Assembly: GCA_965277595.1 (NCBI GenBank)
Contig: CBDIDH010000001.1
Span: 1,674,001-1,738,000, forward strand
DNA: 64,000 nucleotides
Source of the DNA: CBDIDH01 sp965277595
GTDB lineage: Bacteria; Planctomycetota; Planctomycetia; Isosphaerales; Isosphaeraceae
Direction: 5' to 3'
Within the stretch, counting starts at the first letter, position 1. Every line of letters starts with the position of its first letter. The position numbers were made by a program, and so were the translations under genes. The notes beneath the pieces are model-generated. The model saw nothing but the letters and a program-made list of their open reading frames with translations, searched no databases and was not told the DNA's origin. Shown here piece after piece: positions 43,002 through 52,248 of this stretch.

Positions 43002-44345
43002 ATGCTCTGGCGAGAACACCTTTGCCGGTTCCGGGCCTGGTCGGCCGCGGGCCTCTTGACTGCCACCGCTCTTGGTGCCCCGGCCTGGGCCGAACCGGCC
43101 GAGCCCTTGCCCTCGGCCGATGCCTCCGCGTCCGAGAGCGTCTCGATCCTTGACGCCGTCAAGGCGGGCGACCTCTCCGTCGAGGTTCGCGGGGCGGGTC
43201 AGGATCGGGTCAAGATGACGCTCAAGAATGCGTCGGCCCGACGCCTCAAGGTCGTGATCCCGCCCGGTCTCGTCGCGTCAAGCGCCGCGGCGCAGGGGCG
43301 AGGATTTCAGAGCATGGGCCTGGGCGACGTCGACAATCGCGCGGGGAGCTTTGGAGCTTTTCGGGTTCCCGTGAGTGGCGATTCGACGGGCTTCCGCTCG
43401 GTGGCTGTCTCGGCTGAATCGGGCGACCACGGCGTGGCGGTTCCGGCCGGTCAGTCGATCGACCTGAACCTGGTCTCGGTCTGCCTCAACTTCGGTGTCC
43501 GAACGCCCAATCCGCGCGACAAGTTTGACCTTGTCGACGTCAACGACTACACCAACGACCCCCGCGCTCGCAAGGCCCTGCGGAGCCTGGCGACTTATGG
43601 AACGAGTCAAGGAGTCGCTCAGGCGGCGATGTGGCGCGTTTGCAACGATGTTCCCTTCGACGTCATGTCGGCACAGGCGATGAAGGTCATGAACCCGCGC
43701 GAGATCGCCCTGGCCGCTCGGTTCGTCGAGGCTCTTGACGCCTCCGGCTCGTCCGACCTCGTTGATCCGGCGTATCTGACCGAGAACCGCGTTTTCGTCA
43801 AGGTTTCGGGTGATGGAGCCCTGGTTCAGGACGCCGCGCGCCTCGCCCGCGAAATCGACGGCCTGCGAGTCATGGGCCTGCCGGTCCGGGTTCTCTCGGC
43901 CGACGAGACGCCGAACGTCGCCGCGCCGGGGATCTTGCTGAGCGTCGGCCTGACGGCGGGTCAGACTGGCGAGACGCGCGGCCGGGTTGTCTTGAGCCAG
44001 ACCGACGCCAATGGCCATTGGGCCATCTCGGGCAAGACGTCCTTCCGCGAGGCCTCGGCGGCCTCGGCCTTGAACGGCGAAGGGCTGGCGGGACTGGTGG
44101 ATTGTTCGCTGGCCTCGGCCTTTGTGTCGGTAAAGGTTGTCAAGAAGACGTCGAGCCTGACGACGGTGCGGGTGGAAAACCACTTGCCGTTCACGCTGGC
44201 CTCGGTGGCTCTCAAGGCGGGTAGCTCGTCGGCGTCCCCGACGGTCAATTTCGCGGGCGTCGGCGTCGCGCCGGGGCGGTCGATGGTGCTGCCGGTTCAG
44301 GCGGCGTCGGCGACGCTTGATCGGGTCGACCTGAACGGCCTTTGA
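43002..44345 (+). CDS. Exported protein of unknown function
   Basis: ATG 43002 (AAAGG upstream) gives 447 aa with a signal peptide (WSAAGLLTATALGAPAWAEP). The mature part contains beta-strand-rich stretches such as LSVEVRGAGQDRVKMTLKNASARRLKVVIPPGLVASS and VRVENHLPFTLASVALKAG, which look like two related beta-sandwich units, each about 100 residues, flanking an alpha-helical middle (ARKALRSLATYGTSQGVAQAAMWRVCNDVPFDVMSAQAMKVM). No catalytic motif is recognised. A strong terminator follows at 44383-44417. The gene is on its own; the 42723-43001 gap upstream should carry its promoter. Confidence 0.75.
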   Translation: MLWREHLCRFRAWSAAGLLTATALGAPAWAEPAEPLPSADASASESVSILDAVKAGDLSVEVRGAGQDRVKMTLKNASARRLKVVIPPGLVASSAAAQGRGFQSMGLGDVDNRAGSFGAFRVPVSGDSTGFRSVAVSAESGDHGVAVPAGQSIDLNLVSVCLNFGVRTPNPRDKFDLVDVNDYTNDPRARKALRSLATYGTSQGVAQAAMWRVCNDVPFDVMSAQAMKVMNPREIALAARFVEALDASGSSDLVDPAYLTENRVFVKVSGDGALVQDAARLAREIDGLRVMGLPVRVLSADETPNVAAPGILLSVGLTAGQTGETRGRVVLSQTDANGHWAISGKTSFREASAASALNGEGLAGLVDCSLASAFVSVKVVKKTSSLTTVRVENHLPFTLASVALKAGSSSASPTVNFAGVGVAPGRSMVLPVQAASATLDRVDLNGL

Positions 44346-44883
44346 TCGGCGGACCGGGCAGTTTTTCCAGGACGATTCAGAGACGACACGCTCCGCTCGG
44401 GGCGTGTCGTTTTTTTTGGTAGACAGAGCAGGGGGGATCGAGTTGAGTCGTGGGACTGGGATGGGTTCGGACAGGCTCAAGAGAGTCGAGGCCCGGCGGC
44501 GTTTCCGTGCGGACGCCTTCTCGGCCTGGGGATCATCGACGGACGAGAGCCGAGGTGATCGTTACCGACGCGATCGATCACGGATCGACATGGAGCACGC
44601 GGGCGGGCGTCATTGATCGCTTCCTGGGAACGGGGAACGATCAACCGACCTCGGCAAGAGAAGGCCGAGACGTTCCGCGAGGACGATCTGTGTGCGAGTT
44701 GGACGTGGGAGACGTGACGCCAGGGTACCGTCGGGGCGTCCTGGACGTTCAAGGGGCGAGGGTGGAGCATCACGAACGAATCAGGCCATCCGTGACGCAA
44801 ACGGCGCGGTTCAAGGCGCGTTCAGGGGGCGCTCAACCTTGCCGGCGGGGCGATTGAGCGAGGACGTTGTGACGGGATTCGAG
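44346..44883. other. Intergenic region with terminator, no gene recognised
   Basis: After the terminator at 44383-44417 about 465 bp remain before the stop of the minus-strand PEP-CTERM gene. Open frames in both directions lack starts with an SD and show no family sequence. I see no RNA gene. It could be the tail of a decayed gene. Confidence 0.4.
44383..44417 (+). terminator. Rho-independent terminator of the exported protein gene
   Basis: ACGACACGC (44383-44391) pairs with GCGTGTCGT (44402-44410) around a 10-nt loop, followed by eight T (44410-44417). It lies 38 bp after the stop at 44345. Confidence 0.88.
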
Positions 44884-46287
44884 TCAGGCCGCGCGGCGGT
44901 AAGAGCGGAGGCGATAGGCGAGCGTCAGTGTCGCGGCGAGGGTCCAGACGGCGAAGGAGGCGGGCTCCGGGACAGCCTTCGGCTCAAGGACCTGGGCGCC
45001 GAGGATATTCGAGTTGGTGGCCGACTGGGTGAGAGCCTGGTTCAGGGCGGCGATGGCGGCGGGGCTGAAGGTGGCGTTGGGGTCGGTCAACATCGACCAG
45101 AGGGCGTTGCGGGCGTCGATGTAAGTGCCGGTTCCGTCAAACTTCTCGGGGACGCCGAGGGCGAGCATCAGCTCGTGAGAAATGTTATGGGCGGCAATCC
45201 ATTCAAGTTGATCGAGATTCTGCGCGGCGGGGGCTTGCTGGTCGATAAAGCTCAGGCCGTTGCCGCCGATGTTCGTCATGCCGATCGCGTTGGGAAGGGC
45301 CTGGGCGTACGTGTTTGAGACCAGGCTGATCGTGTGCGCGGCGGCCACGGTCGGGTCGTTCGTGAGCGTGAGGTTCAGGCCGCTGAGTTGAAACGTCTGC
45401 TGGACCCGGCTAAACACCGCGGCCGAGAAATCGGCCTGTTGTTGCGCGGTCGGAGCACCGCCAAAGAGGGCGCTGACCTGGCTGTTCGTGCTGGAAAACC
45501 AGGGGCTTGGCGTTGCGTGGGCGATTGTTCCCGAGTCGGGGAAAGGGCCAGAGCCGAGGTTGATATAGGCGTTAACAGGTGGGGTCGTGTTTGTGGATGT
45601 CGCGCCGGCCAGAGTGGGAGCGCCGAGCGTCAGTCCCGATCCAGGGGGACCGGGCGGAGTGACGGTCGTCGGGCTTGTTTGCGCGTCCGAGGAACCGGTC
45701 GTGCTCGAAGCAAGCTGGAAGTTCGCGGGCAGGATGTAGACGGGCTGCGGAGTTGACGGAAAAAGAGCGTGCAGGTCGGTCGGCACCGGCGCGAGGATGA
45801 TCGGATTGGAGACGGTGGAGTAGGGTTGAACCGGCGTCGTCGCGGTGGTGAACGCGGGCACGGGAGTGGCGACCGCGACAGGGGCCGGCGCGGATGCGGG
45901 CACGGATGCCGGCGTCGGCGTTGGCGTTGGCGTTGTCACGGTTACGGGAGTCGCCACGGCGGCGGGCACGCTCACGGGGGCGACGTAGACCGGGGCCGAT
46001 GGCGTGACGGGAGCGACGGACGCGGTCTGTGCCGAGGCCGCTGGGGCATAGATATGTGGATGAACCACGACCGGTGTCGCCGGGGCGGAAACAACGCTCG
46101 ACGCCGCCGGGGGAGTCCAGGACGTGACCGCCGTGGTCTGGTTGACCAGCGAGGCGCTTCGACCGACGGCCCAGCCGTTTCGACTGAAGAATCCATCGCT
46201 TTGCGAAATGGGACTGGCCTGAACCTGACAAGCCAGGGTCGATCCCAAGGCGACGATTCCCCACCCGAGGCGCTTCCAGGCCGACAT
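44884..46287 (-). CDS. PEP-CTERM exported protein with degenerate metzincin-like motif and Pro/Thr/Ala-rich region
   Basis: ATG 46287 has an SD AGGAGG and gives 467 aa. A signal peptide (WGIVALGSTLACQVQASP) leads into about 180 residues rich in Pro, Thr, Ala, Val (VTVTTPTPTPTPASVPA). The folded part ends with AAHNISHELMLALGVPEKFDGTGTYIDARNALWSMLTDPNATFSPAAIAALNQ; HNxxHExxxxLGV resembles the HExxHxxG zincin helix, but the catalytic glutamate is replaced by Asn. The C-terminus (AVPEPASFAVWTLAATLTLAYRLRSYRRAA) is a PEP-CTERM sorting signal: VPEP, a hydrophobic helix and basic residues. Such proteins are cleaved by an exosortase and linked to the envelope or exopolysaccharide. Confidence 0.85.
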   Translation of the reverse strand: MSAWKRLGWGIVALGSTLACQVQASPISQSDGFFSRNGWAVGRSASLVNQTTAVTSWTPPAASSVVSAPATPVVVHPHIYAPAASAQTASVAPVTPSAPVYVAPVSVPAAVATPVTVTTPTPTPTPASVPASAPAPVAVATPVPAFTTATTPVQPYSTVSNPIILAPVPTDLHALFPSTPQPVYILPANFQLASSTTGSSDAQTSPTTVTPPGPPGSGLTLGAPTLAGATSTNTTPPVNAYINLGSGPFPDSGTIAHATPSPWFSSTNSQVSALFGGAPTAQQQADFSAAVFSRVQQTFQLSGLNLTLTNDPTVAAAHTISLVSNTYAQALPNAIGMTNIGGNGLSFIDQQAPAAQNLDQLEWIAAHNISHELMLALGVPEKFDGTGTYIDARNALWSMLTDPNATFSPAAIAALNQALTQSATNSNILGAQVLEPKAVPEPASFAVWTLAATLTLAYRLRSYRRAA

Positions 46288-46561
46288 CAGGAACCTCCTG
46301 CTTTTTGTGACGGAGAGGGGAGACGTCCAAGGCATTCTGGATAAGATTCGCGTGCCCCGCGGGTTTGGGTGTGATTCACTGATCGTCTGGTTCCACCAAA
46401 AATATGAAGGAAATCCGCGCGGTTTTCTCCGATTGACGAAAATTAACGCGCCGACACGTCTTTGAAATTCCTGGAATTTTGTCTCAAGTCGGTAAGGATC
46501 GACGAAACCCGATGACACGCGAGATCTTTGGTCATTGACAACGATCTTCGCGGACCTCATC

Positions 46562-47122
46562 ATGAGGGCCAGCCTCCCTCGCTGGTTTCGGTTTGATCCG
46601 AGACAAATCTCTCCGATCGAGACGGTTGTGACCTTCCGACGCCTGACCGCCACGACCTTCTGTGTTTTCAAGAGCCGACAACCCGTCGTGGTCGTGCTGG
46701 CGGTCGTCATCCTGCTCGTTGGCCGCGACGGGTTGGGAGCAGACCTGTCGGAGAATCCGGGTCGACACGCGGTGACCCGGGCGCGACATCACTGTAAGTG
46801 TCATGCCGTCTGTCCAGGAGGGCCTTGCTGCTGCTCGGGCGACGCGGAACCGGAACGCGTGACGACACGTTCGCATCAACCGGCCCGGCGTTCGTCCAGA
46901 AAGTCGGAAGGCCCTTGCGTCGGTTCGGCCCCGTGCCGCGATCACTCCACGGCGACGCCGACATCGGGCCCAGGCGGGTCAACGCTCAGTCTTGTCGCCC
47001 TTCGCGCGGTGGTCGGTCCACGCCTTGGCGGAACCTTTGAGCGCGCGGGTTCCGAGACCACTCTCCTTGCCTGGATCGGATCTCGAATCGAGGAACCCCC
47101 GGAATCGCCGATCTCGGCCTGA
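46562..47122 (+). CDS. Cys-rich exported protein of unknown function
   Basis: ATG 46562 gives 186 aa; starts at 46535 or elsewhere are possible. A hydrophobic signal or anchor (PVVVVLAVVILLVGRDGLGAD) precedes a Cys cluster HHCKCHAVCPGGPCCCSGD, then a basic Ser/Arg region and PCVGSAPCRDHS. The C-terminus ends SRIEEPPESPISA. The CKC-x3-C-x3-CCC arrangement, export signal and the PPE-type tail are seen in a loosely defined family of planctomycete exported proteins, possibly metal-binding. The gene is divergent from the PEP-CTERM gene. The coding call rests on signal, motif and bias; the family is not named. Confidence 0.58.
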   Translation: MRASLPRWFRFDPRQISPIETVVTFRRLTATTFCVFKSRQPVVVVLAVVILLVGRDGLGADLSENPGRHAVTRARHHCKCHAVCPGGPCCCSGDAEPERVTTRSHQPARRSSRKSEGPCVGSAPCRDHSTATPTSGPGGSTLSLVALRAVVGPRLGGTFERAGSETTLLAWIGSRIEEPPESPISA

Positions 47123-47315
47123 ACCGCCTTGAATCGCAGGGAACTGGCTTTTCCTGGCTTGACTTTTCGTTCAAGCGGGAACGTCGCCTGTCGTCGCGAA
47201 CTTGCGGTTAGACGTCGTCGGGAATTCAAGGGTTTCTGATCGAACCAGGAAACGCGCGGATCGGTCGTGCGCCCCTTCAGCGCGCGTCGGGTCCGCGCGG
47301 AGCGGGGTCTACACG

Positions 47316-48272
47316 ATGCGCCGAAGGGGTTTCACGCTCATTGAGTTGCTGGTCGTCATCTCGATTATCGCGGTTTTGATCGCCTTGCTCTTGCCGGCCG
47401 TACAGGCCGCTCGCGAGGCGGCGAGACGGGCGCAATGCGTCAGCCACCTCAAGCAGATTGGCCTGGCCTTGCACAACTATCATAGCTCGATCAACGCCTT
47501 TCCGCCGGGCTGGATCTCGGTTCCGGCGGCGTCGACCGGCGATAACGCGGGACCGGGCTGGGGATGGCCCGCCTTGAGCCTCTCGTTTATGGAAGCGAGC
47601 ACGCTGTATAACTCGATCAACTTCAACCTGCCGGTTGAGTCGCCCGCGAACTCGACCTCGGCGCAGACGTCGCTGAACATTTATCAGTGTCCGTCCGACG
47701 CCTATTTTCAGAAGCTTTTTCCAGTGGTTGACTCGTCGACGACGTCCACGACGCTCGGCAACACGATCTGCGCGGTCGCGTCGTCGAATTACGTGGGCTG
47801 CTTTGGCACGAGCGACCCATCAAGCCTTTATCCGTACAACTCAACCGACGATCCGCCCGGCCGCGACAACGCCGAGGGGCTCTTTTTCCGCAACAAATCG
47901 ATCACGATCGCGCAGATTCTCGACGGCACAAGCTCGACGCTCGCCGTCGGAGAGAAGAGCCAGAACCTGGCCCGAGCGACCTGGACCGGCGCGATCACCA
48001 ACGCGGCCGTGCCGATCACCCTCTTGCAGGCCGAAGGGGGTCTCTCTCCCGAGACCGGCGACGCCCTCGTCGTGGCCCACACCGGCGAGCTTGCTGGCCC
48101 GAACTCGAAGCCCGCGCATGCCGATCAGTTCTGGTCGCTCCATCCCGGCGGGGTGAATTTCTTGTTTGCCGACGGCAGCGTCCGGTTTATCAAGGAAAAG
48201 AGGCCGTTGGCGATCTTCCAGGCGATGGGGACCCGTCAAGGGGGCGAGGTGATCGACGCCAGCTCATTCTGA
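47316..48272 (+). CDS. DUF1559 prepilin-type protein
   Basis: ATG 47316 gives 318 aa. The N-terminus is a type IV prepilin leader: MRRRGFTLIELLVVISIIAVLIALLLPAVQAAREAARRAQC, with cleavage expected after G5 and Glu at mature position 5. The C-terminus carries the DUF1559 hallmark WSLHPGGVNFLFADGSVRFIKE (H-X-G-GxN-x-x-F-A-DGSV). DUF1559 proteins are highly amplified in planctomycetes; their role is unknown but they look like pseudopilins or minor pilins of a secretion machine. The 3' end overlaps the convergent MFS gene by 9 bp. No further prepilin or secretion gene is nearby. Confidence 0.93.
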   Translation: MRRRGFTLIELLVVISIIAVLIALLLPAVQAAREAARRAQCVSHLKQIGLALHNYHSSINAFPPGWISVPAASTGDNAGPGWGWPALSLSFMEASTLYNSINFNLPVESPANSTSAQTSLNIYQCPSDAYFQKLFPVVDSSTTSTTLGNTICAVASSNYVGCFGTSDPSSLYPYNSTDDPPGRDNAEGLFFRNKSITIAQILDGTSSTLAVGEKSQNLARATWTGAITNAAVPITLLQAEGGLSPETGDALVVAHTGELAGPNSKPAHADQFWSLHPGGVNFLFADGSVRFIKEKRPLAIFQAMGTRQGGEVIDASSF

Positions 48273-49511
48273 CTGAAGACCAGGCGCCGCGGGTCGTCGG
48301 GCGAGAAGCTCACACGCAAGAGCGATCGCGGCGAGGACCGCGGCGGCCTCGAAGGCCGTTTGATAGCTCTGGTGACGGTCAAAGAGCTTGGAACCGATCT
48401 GGGGACCGATCACCCCGGCGACGCCGTAAGCCGTGTAGAGCATTCCGTAATTGACACCGGCGTTGCGCGTTCCCCAGAAATCGGCCGAGGTCGACGCATT
48501 GACGGAAAGCTGCGTGCCAAAGCACCAGTAGACCGCGAAGACCATCACGTAAAGCCCCGCGACGGTGCCTCCCGCGTAATAAAGCAGGGGCATCGTCACG
48601 ATCGAAAGCCCGATCATCAGCCGGAGCACGTTGAGCCGTCCAATCGCATCCGAGAGCCAGCCCGAAAGGGTCCGCCCCAGGACATTCCCCGCCCCGCCGA
48701 CAAAGATGGCGATCCCCGCGTAAAACTCGGAAATCCCCTTGCCGATGGCGAACGGCTTGAGCTGGCTGATGATCATCAGGCCCGATGAGGCACCGAGCGC
48801 GAAGGCCAGCCACATCAGGTAAAAGGTCGAGGTTTTGAGCACCTCGGCGGGCCGAAACTCATAAGTCGTGGCCGATGCTGGTTCGTCCGTCGTGGGCGGA
48901 GTCCAGCCGACCGGCTGATAGCCTTCGGGGGGGTTTCGAAGCAAGAAGGCACCAAGGAAGGTCATGACCAGAAAGATCAGGCCGAGAATTCGAAAGGTGT
49001 TCACGAGGCCGAACCTGGGAATCAAGACGCTCGAACAGAGCGGGCCAAAGATCGCCGCGCCGCCGCCATAACCGGCGACCGCCAGGCCAACGGCCAGACC
49101 TCGTTTGTCGGGAAACCACTTCGCCATCACCGGAATGGGCGTCGCATAGCCAAACCCGTTGCCCAGGCCGAGGACAACGCCAAACCAGGCGTAAAGCCAG
49201 GGCAGACTCTCGGTGAACGAGGTCATGAAGACGCCCAGGGAGGCGAGTAGTCCCCCGCTGATCGAGATCCAGAAAGGCCCGAAGCGGTCTTGAAGGCGAC
49301 CGGCGATGAGAAAGCCGAGCGCGAACATCACGACCGCGATCGTGAAGGCCACCGAGACCTGACTTCGATTCCAGCCAAACCGCTTTTCCAGAGGGGCGAC
49401 AAAGACGCTCCAGGCATAGAGCGAGCCGAGAGCCAGGTTCATCGAAAGTCCGCCCACGACCCGCCACCAGCGGTTGATTGTCGGCGCCTTGGAGATCAGG
49501 TCGGTCGTCAC
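48264..49511 (-). CDS. OFA-family MFS transporter (oxalate/formate antiporter type)
   Basis: GTG 49511 with GGAG 6 nt upstream gives 415 aa; TTG 49532 is an alternative. The N-terminus RWWRVVGGLSMNLALGSLYAWSVFVAPLEKRFGWNRSQVSVAFTI is the OFA signature (LxLGxxYAWSVF). Twelve helices can be traced; loop RLQDRFGP and WLSDAIGR are the two MFS A-like motifs, and RNPPEGYQPVGWTPPT is the central loop typical of this family. The family exchanges small organic anions such as oxalate, formate or lactate with the inner membrane. No oxalate-degrading gene is nearby, so substrate is not assigned. Confidence 0.9.
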   Translation of the reverse strand: MTTDLISKAPTINRWWRVVGGLSMNLALGSLYAWSVFVAPLEKRFGWNRSQVSVAFTIAVVMFALGFLIAGRLQDRFGPFWISISGGLLASLGVFMTSFTESLPWLYAWFGVVLGLGNGFGYATPIPVMAKWFPDKRGLAVGLAVAGYGGGAAIFGPLCSSVLIPRFGLVNTFRILGLIFLVMTFLGAFLLRNPPEGYQPVGWTPPTTDEPASATTYEFRPAEVLKTSTFYLMWLAFALGASSGLMIISQLKPFAIGKGISEFYAGIAIFVGGAGNVLGRTLSGWLSDAIGRLNVLRLMIGLSIVTMPLLYYAGGTVAGLYVMVFAVYWCFGTQLSVNASTSADFWGTRNAGVNYGMLYTAYGVAGVIGPQIGSKLFDRHQSYQTAFEAAAVLAAIALACELLARRPAAPGLQSE

Positions 49512-49595
49512 GAGAGGCTCCAGGGCCTTCAAGATTGGGAAAGGATATTCGAGTGAATCTGGATTCGTGGAAGTTTTCGCGGCACGTTCGTCCGT

Positions 49596-51215
49596 TCAAG
49601 GCGTCGCGTTGATCACCGCGGGGGTTACGGACTCTTCGGAAACCTTGGCCTTCTCGCTGGAATGGACCAGGTGGTCCACCTTGCGCTGAGCGGCGACGAG
49701 AAGGAAATTGAAGACAAAGGCAAAGGTGATCGGCGGCCCCAGCGCGGCAATCCGGATCAGGTCGATCCCCTCTCGGCCACCCAGGCCCGACGAGAGCGCG
49801 AGGCCCGTGATCGGGCTCAGGGCCATGATCGGAGCCGTCAGCCACTGGTCATTCCGGGCCGTCCCGACACTCGCACCGATCGCCAAGGGCAAGAGCCAGG
49901 TCAAGAACAGAAAAAGCGAGAGCAAGGTCATTCCCGATCGCCGCGTTCTCAACAAGAAATACTGTTGCGCCAGGCCGACATAGGCCAGCGTCAAGACGCC
50001 GACGACGATCGGCCGCGACATCACGCTCTGTCGCGAGGCCAGCCATTCGCGGTCGGTCATGCGCGGAGGTACGCTCATGTAGGCGTATGACCATGTTGCC
50101 TGTGGTCGAACTCCCTGGTGGCCGACGATGCCAACGACCACGCTGGCGCCGATCAGAAGAATCGCGCAAAGGGCCACGAGAACCAGTCGATTGCAACCTG
50201 CGTCCGACCATGGACTCGGCCGTTTACCGCCGACGCGACCGGCGCGGCGGACCCCCTTGATGTATTCGCCGAGATCAGGGGTAATTGCCAGCGCCAGCAC
50301 GATACCCATGAACGACATGGCGTAAATGGAACCAATCATCACCATATCGGGAGGCGTCGGTTCATACGGCACGACATGCGTGAAGAGTCTGGCCACGTTC
50401 CAGTCGGTGCCAATGAGCAGCGTCGACAGCGTCGCCAGGCAGGCGAGGGCCTGCCTTTTGCTGTAGGCGTGGGTTCGCTCGCCGGACATTTTTCGGGTCA
50501 CCGCGAGACCAAGAAAGCCGAGAACCGGAATCTCGTGGATCAGGAGCCAGACGAGCCAGGGAATCTTTTTTCCGAAGAAGTTGACCGAACGATCGGTCTC
50601 GAAGAGCCAGTCCGTGCCGACGTAAATACCGATCGATCCCAGATAAAGCAAGAAAAGCAGAAAGACAACCGTCGCGATCCCTCCCAGCACCGACCCGCGC
50701 GGCTTCTTTCGGGTCAAGACGCCGAGCAAGGTCATGGCGTGAATGACCCAGATCGACACCACGAGGCCGAACTCGATCTGAGCGACGATCCGAATTCCAG
50801 CCCAGGAATCGCCCACATCCACCAATGAGGCGCTGAGGAAGAGAAAGGGAACGAGAACCCCGGCCAGCACGTATTCGCGGATCGGCGCTCCGAGCAAGAA
50901 TCCCAGCGTATCGACCCACGGCGGTATGGGCGTGACCCTGTGAAAATCAAGGATTCCACTCTCGCGGGCGCCGCCGAGAGAGAGGTTAATCTGGTTCGAA
51001 CCGCCAAAGGCAAGCATGAAGATTTGCAGGCCGATCAGCGTCTTGATCGCGGCCGGATCGCCAAAAAGCCAGCTTGCGTGATGCCCCGCATAGACGATGC
51101 ACGCCCCCAGCACGGCGAGAATGGCGATCCAGGGGATTACCTGCGTCGGGCGGAGCCGCGAGCGAATATGCTTGATGAGAATCGGGTTATCCAGGAGCGC
51201 ATCGGCAAGGTCCAT
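49596..51215 (-). CDS. ABC exporter membrane subunit (ABC-2-like, about 12 TM segments)
   Basis: A 539-aa protein starting at ATG 51215, one base after the stop of the ATPase gene. It opens MDLADALLDNPILIKHIRSRLRPTQVIPWIAILAVLGACIVYAG, as in other planctomycete ABC permeases beginning with NPILxKxxRxRLR, and alternates hydrophobic segments throughout (IKTLIGLQIFMLAFG, EYVLAGVLVPFLFLSASL, IWVIHAMTLLGVL, VFLLFLLYLGSIGIYVG and others). No ATPase domain is present. With the adjacent ATP-binding protein it forms an exporter of unknown cargo, similar in type to ABC-2/Gld-like systems. Confidence 0.85.
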   Translation of the reverse strand: MDLADALLDNPILIKHIRSRLRPTQVIPWIAILAVLGACIVYAGHHASWLFGDPAAIKTLIGLQIFMLAFGGSNQINLSLGGARESGILDFHRVTPIPPWVDTLGFLLGAPIREYVLAGVLVPFLFLSASLVDVGDSWAGIRIVAQIEFGLVVSIWVIHAMTLLGVLTRKKPRGSVLGGIATVVFLLFLLYLGSIGIYVGTDWLFETDRSVNFFGKKIPWLVWLLIHEIPVLGFLGLAVTRKMSGERTHAYSKRQALACLATLSTLLIGTDWNVARLFTHVVPYEPTPPDMVMIGSIYAMSFMGIVLALAITPDLGEYIKGVRRAGRVGGKRPSPWSDAGCNRLVLVALCAILLIGASVVVGIVGHQGVRPQATWSYAYMSVPPRMTDREWLASRQSVMSRPIVVGVLTLAYVGLAQQYFLLRTRRSGMTLLSLFLFLTWLLPLAIGASVGTARNDQWLTAPIMALSPITGLALSSGLGGREGIDLIRIAALGPPITFAFVFNFLLVAAQRKVDHLVHSSEKAKVSEESVTPAVINATP

Positions 51216-51216
51216 T

Positions 51217-52143
51217 TCAGGAAAGCTCCCGGGCGCCGACCTTGAGAAAAAGCTCTTCGAGCCCTTCGCGACGCCTGGCGAAGGACGAGACGCGAACGCC
51301 CTCGCGAATCAAGGCGGCGAGAAGGTCGCTCGCCTGCGAAGGGTCGCCTCGATAGGGGATCGAGAAGGTGTTTTCAGTCTGTTCAATCGTTCCGGCCAGA
51401 GGGTCGGCCGCGACGATCGACCGGACGTTTGCAGGGTCGCCAATCACCTCGACGAGCAGGACGAGGCCCCCCATGACCTGTTCCTGAACCTCGGCGATCG
51501 TACCGCTGATGACCATCCGGCCCCGTTCCATGATGGCGACCGACGTGCAAAATTCCGACATCTCGGAGAGGATATGCGACGAGATCAAAACCGTTCGCCC
51601 CTCGGCGGCAAGCCCCTTGATGACGTTCTTGAGATCGATCCGCCCCTGAGGATCGAGCCCGCTCGCCGGTTCGTCAAGCATGAGCACTTGCGGGCTGGGG
51701 ATCAGGGTTTTCGCGAGCATCAGGCGTTGCCGCATCCCCCGGGAAAGCTCGACGATCATCGCCCGACGTTTCTCGGCGAGACCAACGAGGCTGAGGGCGC
51801 GATCCACGACGCTCCGGCGGTCGATCCGAGGAATCGAAAAGCTGGCGGCGAAGAGGTCGAGGAACTCCCAGCACATCAGGTCGTCGTACATCGGCGGGAA
51901 GTCGGGCATGAAGCCGACAGCGCGGCAGGCGTCGCGGGGACGCTCGCGCATGTCGACCCCGGCCAGCGTGATCTCGCCGTAGGTCGGCTCGATCAGGCCG
52001 AGAATGGCCCGCATCGTCGTCGTCTTGCCCGCGCCGTTGGGTCCGATCAGGCCGCAGACCTCCCCCTTGCCGACATCGAGCGAGAGGTTGCGCACCGCGC
52101 AGGTTGTGTCATAATCGACGCGGAGGTCGCGAACCCGGATCAT
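51217..52143 (-). CDS. ABC transporter ATP-binding protein (ABC-2 exporter type)
   Basis: A 308-aa ATPase with Walker A GPNGAGKT (34-41), Q-loop near EPTYGEI, signature LSRGMRQRL near residue 138, Walker B VLMLDEPASGLDP and H-loop VLISSHIL. The C-terminal 80 residues (GGLVLLVEVIGDPANVRSIV, LLAALIREGVRVSSFARRREGLEELFL) are the extra domain typical of CcmA/NatA-type exporters, the last part being LEExFL. It is followed one base later by the membrane subunit. The pair resembles antibiotic-resistance, sodium or gliding exporters; no cargo gene identifies it. Confidence 0.92.
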   Translation of the reverse strand: MIRVRDLRVDYDTTCAVRNLSLDVGKGEVCGLIGPNGAGKTTTMRAILGLIEPTYGEITLAGVDMRERPRDACRAVGFMPDFPPMYDDLMCWEFLDLFAASFSIPRIDRRSVVDRALSLVGLAEKRRAMIVELSRGMRQRLMLAKTLIPSPQVLMLDEPASGLDPQGRIDLKNVIKGLAAEGRTVLISSHILSEMSEFCTSVAIMERGRMVISGTIAEVQEQVMGGLVLLVEVIGDPANVRSIVAADPLAGTIEQTENTFSIPYRGDPSQASDLLAALIREGVRVSSFARRREGLEELFLKVGARELS

Positions 52144-52248
52144 GGCGGCGTTTCCCTGGCCCCGGTCAGAACGAAAGGCTCACCAACGGTAGAGCAAGCC
52201 CGGACCGAGATCAAGGACGTTGTCGCAAGGGAAAGCGCCGATTGGTGC

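Noticed and set aside
44404..44857. Plus-strand frames in the gap after 44345
   Set aside because: They start inside or just after a strong terminator, have no SD or recognisable domain, and lack consistent codon bias.
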